Below the pieces are notes generated by a model. It worked only from the letters and a program-made list of their open reading frames with translations. It was not told where the DNA came from and did not search any database. Shown here in pieces: positions 55,940-64,000 of a DNA stretch of 64,000 bases (position 1 is the stretch's first letter; each line of letters opens with the position of its first letter). A program made the translations under genes and the position numbers. This DNA comes from Saprospiraceae bacterium (GTDB taxonomy: Bacteria > Bacteroidota > Bacteroidia > Chitinophagales > Saprospiraceae): assembly GCA_016717265.1 (NCBI GenBank), contig JADKFX010000001.1:4064112-4128111 (forward strand), in the 5' to 3' direction.

Positions 55940-57241
55940 GACCTGAGTTATTAAAATAAAGAAAGCTGATTTTGAGGATAAAATATTGAGGTAAACTCAA
56001 TAAAGCAGACAAAGCTTTATTTGAGAGCAATTATGTATTTGACGGTGCTGAAAATGTTTACAATCTAAAAAGCAGGATTGAGTGAAGCAATAACTAACAA
56101 ACTAACCTTTAAACTCAAATCAATTAGCTTCTTACCATTCTTGTCAATAGAGGAATTAGCTGAATATTTACGTGAATTAGATAAAGATATGTTTTACTAT
56201 TTGCATACAATGGAACAGGCAAAACACGCCTATCTATGGATTTCAGACAAAAGGAAAAGTTTGATGCAGACGGCAATGTAACAGAAAGAGACACTTTATA
56301 TTTTAATGCTTTTACCGAAGACTTGTTTTCATGGGATAATGATTTAGATGGCGACACACATAGAAGATTGCTCATAAATAAATATTCTGCTTTTATTGCA
56401 GGTGTTCGGGCATTGGATATGGACAATAAAATTCGGCCTCTTATTCATCGCTACTCAAATTTCAATTTCCTTATTGATTACGAATACAAAGACAAAGACG
56501 AAAATGAATATTGGGCAGTTAACTTTATCAGAGAAGAAATTGTTGCAGGAACTCCTCAAAATGTTGAATTTGTAAAAATTTCAAGAGGCGAAGAAAACCT
56601 TTTTATATGGTGCTTCTTTTAGCAGTAGCACAATTAGCAATAGATAGGCATCAAAATTACGATTGGGTAAAATACATTTACGTAGATGACCAGTTTCTTC
56701 CTTGGACGACAACAATACAATTGTAAGTACACATCATCTTGGCTCTATGTTAAAAAGGGCAATGGCGATGTAAGTCAATTGTATCAACTCACCACGCTTT
56801 ATTTTCAATGTTGTATGTAATGAACGGAAATAATGCACCACGACTTTTTAAGTAAATCTGATGGAGTTTATTTTAAAAGACACAACAGACAGCCATTCTT
56901 TTATCATGTTTCCATGATTCAGGATTTACTAAAAGGCAATCAATGCAGATAAATTTACACTTACCATTTCTACTTCCTCAGAACAATTCTTGAAAAGGCA
57001 GCTAATTTTCATGGCTTCAATGGCTTTTCAGATTGTATAATCATTGAAATGATGATGAAGAAAAAAACTATTCACTCGAATGGTCAACAACCTGAATCAC
57101 GGTGGTTATTCAATGTTTGAGCCAAAGGAAATGGGAGAAGAAAACAAGAAATATTTCAAACAAATATTCAAGAACTTCAGAACGAACTATAAATTCAATG
57201 AAGACTTACTTGAAAAACCAATAGAAACAGCAACAGCATGA
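55936..57241 (+). pseudogene. AAA ATPase of the AAA_13/PrrC-RloC-like type inside the hsd operon, frameshifted
   Basis: Starts 'MRPELLK' overlapping hsdS by ATGA and ends overlapping hsdM by ATGA (57238-57241). Walker A 'AYNGTGKTR' lies at 56203-56229 after about 90 residues; the ABC-type signature-like 'SRGEENLFIW' is near 56583, and Walker B/D-loop 'YVDDPVSSLDDNN' near 56680-56720 after restoring one C. The C-terminal part has 'DCIIIDNDDEEKTIHSRMVN' and 'NHGGYSMFEPKEMGEENKKY'. This ATPase type drives the anticodon nucleases PrrC and RloC, which sit in type I R-M operons. A separate nuclease domain was not recognised, so the effector activity is unknown. Interrupted by several indels. Confidence 0.75.
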
Positions 57242-58849
57242 CAGACAATAATCAAACACAATTAGGCAATACACTTTGGAAAATCGCAGACGAATTGCGT
57301 GGAGCAATGAACGCTGACCAGTTCAGAGATTATATGCTTTCATTTTTGTTCTTACGTTATCTAAGGACAATTACGAAACAGCAGCAAAGAAAGAGTTAGG
57401 AAAAGATTATCCAGTTCTTAAAGAAAACGATAAGCGAACACCTTTGTCCGTTTGGTATGAGAACAATCCTGATGATGTTCAGGAATTTGAAAAGCAAATG
57501 AGGAGAAAAGTTCACTATGTAATTGAACCTTCTCATTTATGGAATAGCATTGCTGAATTGGCTAAAACACAAAGCAAAGAGTTGCTTCGCACTTTGCAAG
57601 ATGGTTTTAAATACATAGAAAATGAATCTTTTGAAAGCACCTTTCAAGGGTTAGTTTCCGAAATCAATTTAGATTCTGATAAACTTGGCAAGAACTACGA
57701 AGAACAGAAACAAGAAACTCTGTAACATCATTCAGAAAATTGCAGAAGGCATCAACAGCTTTGATAAAAACATTGACTATTTAGGCGATGCTTACGAATA
57801 TCTGATTGGAAAATTTGCAGCAGGTTCAGGGCAAAAAGCAGGAGAATTTTATACACCACAACGTATTTCAGACATTCTTTCTGCCATTGTAACACTTGAC
57901 AGCCAAGACCCAAGCAAAGGTGAAAAGAAAAAGATTGAACGAGTTTTAGACTTTGCTCTGGTTCAGGTTCATTGTTGCTCAACGTCCGTAAAAGAATGAC
58001 AGACGCAGGAGGAACAATCGGCAAAATATTCGGACAAGAGAAAAATATTACAACTTACAACTTAGCCCGAATGAACATGCTTTTGCATGGAGTTAAGGAC
58101 ACAGAATTTGCAATTCATCACGGAGATACATTAGTCAATGACTGGGAGATTTTAAATGAAATTAATCCTTCAAAGAAATTAGAATTTGATGCCATTGTAG
58201 CCAATCCACCTTTCAGCTACCGTTGGGAACCATCAGAAGAAATGGGACAAGATTTCCGTTTTAAAAGTTATGGACTTGCCCCAAAGTCAGCAGCCGACTT
58301 TGCTTTTCTGTTACACGGTTTTCACTTCTTGAGTAAAGAGGTAACAATGGCAATCATTTTGCCTCACGGTGTTTTATTTAGAAGTGGTTCAGAAGAACGC
58401 ATCAGAAGAAAAATTATTAGAGGACGGAAACATTGATACAGTAATTGGACTTCCAGCCAACTTGTTTTTCTCGACAGGTATTCCTGTTTCTATTTTGGTT
58501 TTAAAGAAGTGCAAAAAAGTTTGACGATGTTTTGTTTATCAATGCCGTTGACCATTTTGAAAAGGGCAAACGACAAAACAATTTACTACCTGAAAATATT
58601 GACAAAATAGTTGAAACATACAGAGACCGAAAAGAAGAAATCCGTTATTCTCGTAGAGTATCAATGGACGAAATCATTAAGAACGAATTCAACTTGAATA
58701 TTTCACGCTATGTAAGCACATCGTTAGACGAAGAAATAATTGACTTAAAAGAAGTAAACAAAAAACTCGTTGACCTTGACAAGGACATAACCAAAGCAAG
58801 AGAGACACATAATAAATTTTTAAAGGAATTGGGACTTCCACCAATATAA
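57238..58849 (+). pseudogene. hsdM: Type I modification methyltransferase subunit (HsdM), frameshifted
   Basis: Starts 'MTDNNQTQLGNTLWKIADEL' and ends 'KFLKELGLPPI'. The N-terminal helical domain precedes the methyltransferase domain with 'FAAGSGQKAGEFYTPQRISD', motif I (degraded by an indel near 57960 but readable as 'GSGSLLLNVRKRM' in the next frame), and motif IV 'NPPF' at 58203-58214. At least five indels are seen (about 57365, 57710, 57960, 58415, 58515). It methylates adenine using SAM together with HsdS and protects host DNA. Last gene of the operon: order R-S-ATPase-M, with hsdM last rather than before hsdS. Confidence 0.87.
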
Positions 58850-59434
58850 CAAGACGAAATGCCAACGCTATTTGCAAGCACATTGCCAAAGCCGCACAAG
58901 CCAACGCTACAACCAAAGCTTTGTCAAAGAGCTTGCAAAGCCAACTGCAACAGAAAAATTGTTTTAAAAAATTTCCCGACCCTTCAAAAAAATAAAAAAC
59001 GCCACGCACAACCCGACAGACAATGACACTGAAACTCAATACTGACAATGGTTTGCAAGGACGGACGACAGAACGCCTGCTGGTAACAGCGGTTTGGCGT
59101 AATGGCGGGTTTCGTGCTTCGTATGACAGTTTTGTGGTAGGTTCAAGTGCAGTTCTTCGATTGAACTTTGTGCTAAAATCCGCCACTACGCCAACCCGCA
59201 AAACGTTAGCACTCACCCTAAAAGACGACACGACCGACAACAAACAAACAGAAACGAAGGACAAAAAGCCAACGCTTCGCAAAATTAAAAGAGGTGTTTT
59301 GCCAACGCACTTGCCGACACAAAAACACCACATTTAATTTTGCCCAACCGCACCCAAAAGCCCACCCACCACCCGACAAGTGGAATGTTGAAAATTTGGA
59401 GGCAACTTTTGACCCTTTTTCTAAAAATAATTTT
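58850..59434. other. Non-coding spacer between the two defence operons
   Basis: About 585 bases without a gene. On this strand it is rich in A and C and carries repeated short words, for example GCCAACGC at 58861, 58900, 59268 and 59301. It contains the long palindrome described separately. Composition and word use resemble 51545-51720 on the other side of the hsd operon. Confidence 0.55.
59083..59209. repeat. Long imperfect palindrome resembling a cassette recombination (attC-like) site
   Basis: The arm GCGGTTTGGCGTAATGGCGG (59089-59108) pairs with CCGCCACTACGCCAACCCGC (59180-59199) at 18 of 20 positions, with GGTAAC just outside the left arm and GTTAGC outside the right arm. About 70 bases lie between. 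The overall length, a GTTAGC-like end and the large hairpin shape recall integron attC sites, but the outer left box does not match the RYYYAAC consensus, so it is not a canonical attC. It separates two multi-gene defence units. Confidence 0.6.
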
Positions 59435-59442
59435 TACATTTG
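59408..59442 (+). promoter_or_regulatory. Promoter of the XRE/type III operon: TTTG, 23-base spacer, TACATTTG
   Basis: TACATTTG at 59435-59442 matches TAnnTTTG exactly; TTTG at 59408-59411 is the nearest -33-like box. The regulator coding region begins 30 bases downstream. Confidence 0.4.
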
Positions 59443-59472
59443 CCAATATTTGTCAAGTCAAAAGAAAGCACA

Positions 59473-59775
59473 TTGAAAACAATTGGGACGACATTACGAG
59501 AATTAAGAGAAGCAAAAGGACTATTGCTTAGAGAAGTTGGAGCTAAACTTTCGCTTGACCCAACCATCTTGAGCAAAATCGAGCAAGACAAACGAATGCC
59601 GACAAAAGAGCAAGTAAAATCACTTGCCAACTTTTATAAAGACCAAAAGAATGAAGTTATAATTGCTTGGCTTTCAGACAAACTTTATTATGAAGTTCAA
59701 GACGAAGATTTGGCATTACAAGCAATGCAAGTAGCAGAAGAGAAAATTAAATACAATAAAAAGAAAACAAAATAA
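59473..59775 (+). CDS. XRE-family helix-turn-helix regulator, probable controller of the type III R-M operon
   Basis: 100 residues, intact, unlike its neighbours. The start is taken as TTG 59473 (leading into 'KTIGTTLRELREAKGLLLRE'); an earlier TTG at 59440 lies on the promoter box. The HTH is 'LLLREVGAKLSLDPTILSKI' followed by 'EQDKRMPTKEQ'. The C-terminal part is helical and Lys-rich. Small XRE proteins at the head of R-M operons often act as control proteins that time restriction after methylation. The stop and the next ATG share one base (TAATG). Confidence 0.85.
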   Translation: MKTIGTTLRELREAKGLLLREVGAKLSLDPTILSKIEQDKRMPTKEQVKSLANFYKDQKNEVIIAWLSDKLYYEVQDEDLALQAMQVAEEKIKYNKKKTK

Positions 59776-60733
59776 TGGCTGTAGATTTTTCCGAAATATT
59801 AGTTGTTGGAGTTTCCAGCCGAGCACTTTTCAATCTTGAAAAGGAAAATGAAATTTTAATACCGAAGGTATTTCTGGTTTCAGAAAGTATCAACTTGAAC
59901 ACGAAGACGAACCTTTAGAACTTGGAACAGCTTTCCACCTTGTTCAAAGTTTATTGCACTTAAATGAAAACGCTAAGAAAAGAATTGTTGAAGTTGTTGT
60001 AATGTCGAGAAACAGCCCCGGAAACAGGTGTAAGAATTATGAACTCCGTTGGTAAATACAATTTGGACATTACAAGAATGGCGTTTAGTGGTGGCGAACC
60101 TTTAGCACCTTATATAGATGCTTTTGATATTGACTTATTTTTTAAGCAAAGACCTTAAAGATGTTCAAAGTGTAATTGATTCTAAAAATGTGCAGCCGCC
60201 TATATTTACGAACCGCCAACAGAATTTAAACCCAGTGACAACAGAGTGAAAATTGCATTTGATGCAGATGCAGTTTTGTTTTCTGACGAATCGGAACACA
60301 GATACAAAACAGAAGGAATTGAAGCATTTCATAAATACGAGCAAGAACATCAAGACGAACCATTGGGAGAAGGTCCTTTTGCAAAATTGCTAATTAAACT
60401 TTCAAAAATTCAAGAAGAATTACCAACAACAATTGAACTTTCTCCTTTGCGAATTGCAATTGTAACAGCAAGAAATGCACCGTCACATATGAGAGTTATC
60501 AAAACGCTTCGCAAATGGGGCGTATATGTTGACGAAGCATATTTTGGGCGGACTTTCTAAAGACAATGTTTTAAAAGCATTTGGAGCACACATATTTTTT
60601 GACGACCAAGAAGTTCACCTAACGGAGATCATCAAAAGTAGTTCCTTCTGGAAAAGTGCCCTATGCATCAGATTCTCCATTACTGAAATTAAATGGAAAA
60701 GTATCAATCACTAAAGCAACAGACAAGAAATGA
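59775..60733 (+). pseudogene. 5'-nucleotidase (cytosolic NT5C1-like family), frameshifted
   Basis: Starts 'MAVDFSEILVVGVSSRALFN' and runs to about 'SITKATDKK' in 319 codons across three frames. Conserved family parts are 'EGISGFRKYQLEHEDEP' (in the shifted frame near 59870), 'VGKYNLDITRMAFSGG', 'KIAFDADAVLFSDESEHRYK' (the Asp-x-Asp nucleophile region of this HAD-like family), 'LRIAIVTARNAPSHMRVIKT' and 'FFDDQEVHL'. Such enzymes release phosphate from nucleoside monophosphates. It lies between the XRE gene (TAATG) and mod (ATGA at 60730-60733), so it belongs to the operon. Its link with restriction is not established. Indels near 59857, 60012, 60140, 60196, 60545 and 60640 break the frame. Confidence 0.78.
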
Positions 60734-62656
60734 AATTATACGAAACACTTGAAAAGCAACTAAAAAAGAACCCAACTTCGTTACCGACAACGGAGAACTT
60801 AAAAATGGGTGGTAATAAATAAAGCACAGAACTATGATGCTGAACTTATTGGCTTGTTGCTTGACGATAAGGCACTGAAAGCAAAATTCTTTCTTGACAT
60901 CAAAGGTGTTTTGGTTTTCAACCAATCTTTGTTTGTGCAGTTTTTGGAGCAAAAGAATTATTTGAATGACAGCTACACCGCATATAAAAACAAAGTTGGA
61001 TTAAACATTGACGGAAAATATTTGAAGCAACGCAACGAAGTTGCTTTAGTTTGGCCATTTAAAGACTGTGTGTTAGAAGGTGGACAAAGCCGTGAAGAAG
61101 ATATAAGAGAAGAAATATTTTTTTAATGAAACCCTTGCACAAGACGAAATTACTCAACTCTTAGAACCAAAGGTTTTAACCAATGCAAAACGCTACACAA
61201 CAAAGGTGATAAAGCATTCGATAAATTCAATAGGGATGAGGATAATTTTATAACGGATAATTTAATTGTTAGGGTAACAATTTATTGACCTTTATTCACT
61301 AAAAGCCCAATTTGAAAATAAGATAAAACTAATATACATTGACCCTCCTTACAATACTGGCGGGGATAGTTTCAGATACAATGACAGTTTCAATCATTCA
61401 ACTTGGCTGACCTTTTATTAAAAACAGAATGGAAATAGCAAAATCATTGCTTCGTCCTGATGGTTTTGTTTTTATTTCAATTGATGATAATGAACATCCA
61501 TATTTACGATTAGTTTGTGATGAAATTTTGGCAGACAAAATTTTGTTTCTGATATTATAATTCAATCAAATAAAGGTGGAAGAGATTATTTAAAAATTGC
61601 AAAAGTCACGAATATTTAATTTGCTATCAAAAATCACCTGATAGTGAAATGAATGAAATTGAAAAAACAGACGTAACTCATCAATACAAGGACTCGAAAG
61701 GTGGTTTTAATTTGAGAGAACTAAAGGAATCGTAATCCGAAATTTCACAAAGGCAATCGTCCAAATTTATTTTATCCGTTCTACGTTAATGAAAAAGTAA
61801 GATGAGAATGGATTTTGTGCAGTTTCATTAGTTCCGAAGAAAGGATTTGAAATACAAGCTGTTCCATTAAATAGCACAGGTAAGGAAAGTTGCTGGCGTT
61901 GGGGAAAACCTAAATCTGAATCAAACAGCAATGAAGACCTTGATAAAACAGAAGTTGTTGCAAAACAGAAAGGTGATGGTGGTTGGAATGTTTATGAAAA
62001 ACATAGAAAAACAACTGGAAAAAGAAATCAATATGGGATGATAGTGCAGTTCGCACAGAAGCAGGAACAAAAGAACTTCGTAAATTATTAGTAAATCCAG
62101 CGTTTCCATTTCCAAAACCTGTTGAACTTATTAAAAGAGTAGTAATGATTGCAAGCGATGAAGGCGATACAATCTTAGATTTTTTTGGTGGTTCAGGAAC
62201 AACAGCACAAGCAGTTCTTGAGATTAATCAAGAAGCTGAAGAACCAAGAAATTTTATAATCTGCGAACAACTTGACTACGTTGGAACAATAACAATTGAA
62301 AGAATTAAAAAGGTAATCGAACAAAACAAAAATGGTGAATTTGTTTATTTGGAACTCAAAAAATACAATCAAAACTTCATTGAACAAATTAAATCTGCCA
62401 AAGACAAAAAAGCAGTGTTGAAAATTTGGGGAGAAATGAAAACAAAATCTTTCTTAACTACAATGTTGATTTGCAAAAGCAAGAAAATATTGAAGATTTT
62501 AAAGCATTGACTTTAGAAGAACAAAAAACAACATTTGGTTGAGCTATTAGACAAAAACCAATTGTATGTAAATCTTTTCTTCATTGAACGATAAAGACTT
62601 TGCCGTTTCAGCCGAAGAAAGAAAGTAACCCAAGATTTTTACCAACTTAAAAATAA
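60730..62656 (+). pseudogene. mod: Type III restriction-modification methyltransferase (Mod), frameshifted
   Basis: About 640 codons. N-terminal 'WVVINKAQNYDAELIGLLLD' and 'VGLNIDGKYLKQRNEVALVW', then motif IV 'YIDPPYNTGG' (DPPY at 61341-61352), 'PDGFVFISIDDNEHPYLRLV', and near the C-terminus motif I 'ILDFFGGSGTTAQAVLEIN' (62172-62228). DPPY before FGGSG is the beta-class order of type III Mod subunits, which methylate one strand and carry the recognition domain in between. Broken by many one-base indels, several in homopolymers. The end is taken as TAA 62654-62656 after correcting one A; res starts 5 bases later. Confidence 0.85.
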
Positions 62657-62661
62657 GCAGA

Positions 62662-64000
62662 ATGAGTTTTTACACGACACATTGGTGCGGGAGTTTGGTA
62701 AAGAGAAATTGCCCGTGTTCCTCTTCCCAATTACATAACTGACAATCTTAAACCTGGTTTTGGTCAACGACCTTATCAAATAGAATCTTTTCAGCGTTAT
62801 ATTCTTTGCCATACAGAAGATTTTACAGGCAGACCCAAAAACCGTTTCACTTGTTGTATAATATGGCAACAGGTAGCGGAAAGACTTTAGTAATGGTTGG
62901 CTTAATGCTTTACTTGTATGAAAAAGGTTTTAGAAACTTTTGTTTTTCGTTAACTCAAACAACATCATCAAGAAAAACGAAGGACAATTTTTTGAATCCA
63001 CAGGCTTCAAAATATTTGTTCAATGACAAAATAGTAATTGACGGAAAGGAAGTTTATATAAAGGAAACAGACACCTTTGAAAGTGCTGATGATAAAAACA
63101 TCAATATCAAATTCACGACTATTCAGCAACTGCATGATTTTAAACAACACCAAAGAAAACAGCGTTACTTACGAAGATTTCAAGGACAAAAAATGGTGCT
63201 CTAGCAGATGAAGCACATCATTTAAGTTCTGCAACAAAAAACAACGGTGATTTATTTGGCAGTTGGGAAGGAACTGTAATTGAAATTCTAAAACAGAATT
63301 TCGACAACATACTTTTAGAATTTACCGCTTACGCTTGACTATGATAATGCCGAAATCTTAAAAAAGTATCAAGACAAGGTAATTTTCAAATACGACCTTG
63401 CTCAATTCAGAATTGACAAATATTCAAAGAAATAAATCTTATCAGGTCAGGCTTTGACCAGCAAGAAAGAATTATACAAGCATTGATATTGAACTATCGT
63501 CAAGAGTTGGCAACAGCCAACAATATCAATTTAAAGCCTGTTATTCTATTCAAAGCAAAAAAAGACAATTAAAATCCGAACAAAACAAAGTAGATTTTCA
63601 TAATCTCATTGATTTAATGTCAGCCCAATTGGTTGACCAAATTGAAATACGGCAACAGTTACAATAGTTCAAAAAGCGTTTAACTTTTTTGATTCAATAA
63701 ATATTTCATCAGCCGAGATTTCAAGAAGAATAAAATCAATTTCCGTTTTGAAAATTGCATCAGTGCAAATAATGATGAAGAAGCAGAGAAGAATCAGTTG
63801 CTTTTAAATACGCTAGAAGATGAGAACAATCCAATCCGAGCAGTTTTTGCAGTGCAAAAATTAAACGAAGGTTGGGACGTTTTAAATCTTTATGATATTG
63901 TTCGTTTATCCGAAGGTCAAAACACAGGGGGAACAAATACAACCGTTGGAGCAACAACACTTGCAGAAGTTAAGTAGTGGACGAGGAGCAAGATATTTTC
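62662..64000 (+). pseudogene. res: Type III restriction subunit (Res), frameshifted and cut by the window edge
   Basis: Starts at ATG 62662 ('SFLHDTLVREFGKEKLPVF' in corrected frame). Q-motif-like 'KPGFGQRPYQIESFQRYIL', Walker A 'NMATGSGKT' (62860-62886), 'FTTIQQLHD', 'ADEAHHLSSATKNNGDLFGS' (DEAH box at 63207-63218), 'VFAVQKLNEGWDVLNLYDIV' and the start of motif VI 'GRGARYF' at the very end. This is the SF2 helicase core; the C-terminal PD-(D/E)xK nuclease would lie beyond base 64000. Res needs Mod for sequence recognition. Frame breaks near 62715, 62955, 63195, 63335, 63570, 63650, 63700 and 63975. Confidence 0.85.

Noticed and set aside
59083..59209. Canonical integron attC site
   Set aside because: The right end has a GTTAGC-like core but the left outer box does not match the expected RYYYAAC, so only 'attC-like palindrome' is claimed.
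58689..59333. Minus-strand frame of 214 codons across the end of hsdM and the spacer
   Set aside because: It is antisense to recognisable HsdM sequence at its 3' part and runs through the palindrome; the product is Cys/Val/Leu-rich without any family pattern. It is open because the plus strand there is A/C-rich.
51762..64000. Phase variation as the reason for the frameshifts in the R-M genes
   Set aside because: Phase-variable R-M genes switch at one or two simple repeats. Here single-base changes are scattered over all genes, including the nucleotidase, and no long simple repeat was found.
1..64000. CRISPR arrays, tRNA or rRNA genes
   Set aside because: No regularly spaced direct repeats, cloverleaf-like segments or rRNA-like sequence were recognised in the intergenic regions read.

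Overview
The window reads as chromosome of a Bacteroidota member, most likely an environmental Saprospiria/Sphingobacteriia-type organism; the phylum is well supported and the class is inference. The support is four secreted proteins ending in type IX secretion (T9SS) sorting domains, a TonB-dependent receptor with a carboxypeptidase-regulatory N-terminal domain, a DUF4271 protein next to a divergent HemD, a bacterial GGGP-synthase homologue, the mevalonate-type isoprenoid enzymes MvaA and Fni, and -7 promoter boxes of the TAnnTTTG type (several in the form TAACTTTG). No rRNA, tRNA or CRISPR array was recognised.

Bases 1-51454 are ordinary, dense, AT-rich chromosome with intact genes. From left to right: the tail of an LVIVD-type propeller protein; an outer-membrane-like protein, an ECF sigma factor and a membrane-anchored partner; the isoprenoid pair fni-mvaA (minus strand); a T9SS subtilisin, trhO, a thioredoxin-like lipoprotein, a GGGP-synthase homologue and rsgA; an SGNH-like plus MBOAT acyltransferase pair; rsmA, an SDR and an alpha/beta hydrolase (minus) facing uvrB; a T9SS beta-helix protein; an orphan PqqB-like hydrolase; a minus-strand run of small secreted proteins, an outer-membrane 'transporter' and uppP; a TonB-receptor relic; alkA-like, yqeY-like and rnhB genes; a T9SS M14 carboxypeptidase, an ALDH7-type dehydrogenase and a T9SS SGNH esterase; a TonB receptor with a LytS/LytT two-component system; an ABC-F protein; an operon HK-OmpR regulator-DUF4271-hemD; a Nudix CoA pyrophosphatase, murA and tmk.

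At 50231-51454 lies a tyrosine recombinase, and downstream of it the character of the sequence changes sharply. Bases 51762-64000 hold two complete-looking defence operons, both on the plus strand: a type I restriction-modification operon in the order hsdR-hsdS-AAA ATPase-hsdM, with ATGA overlaps at every junction, and a second operon of XRE regulator-5'-nucleotidase-type III mod-res that runs off the window. Between them is a non-coding stretch carrying a long imperfect palindrome (59083-59209) that resembles a cassette recombination site in shape. Nearly every gene in this part is interrupted by many one-base indels, often in homopolymers, although conserved motifs and gene junctions are preserved. 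The simplest reading is unpolished long-read sequence over a strain-variable defence island; true gene decay is the alternative.

The most interesting items are the recombinase-linked defence island with a 5'-nucleotidase built into a type III R-M operon, the PrrC-like ATPase built into the type I operon, the cassette-site-like palindrome, near-leaderless promoters at uvrB and the ABC-F gene, and an Asp in place of the catalytic Cys of MurA, which predicts fosfomycin insensitivity.
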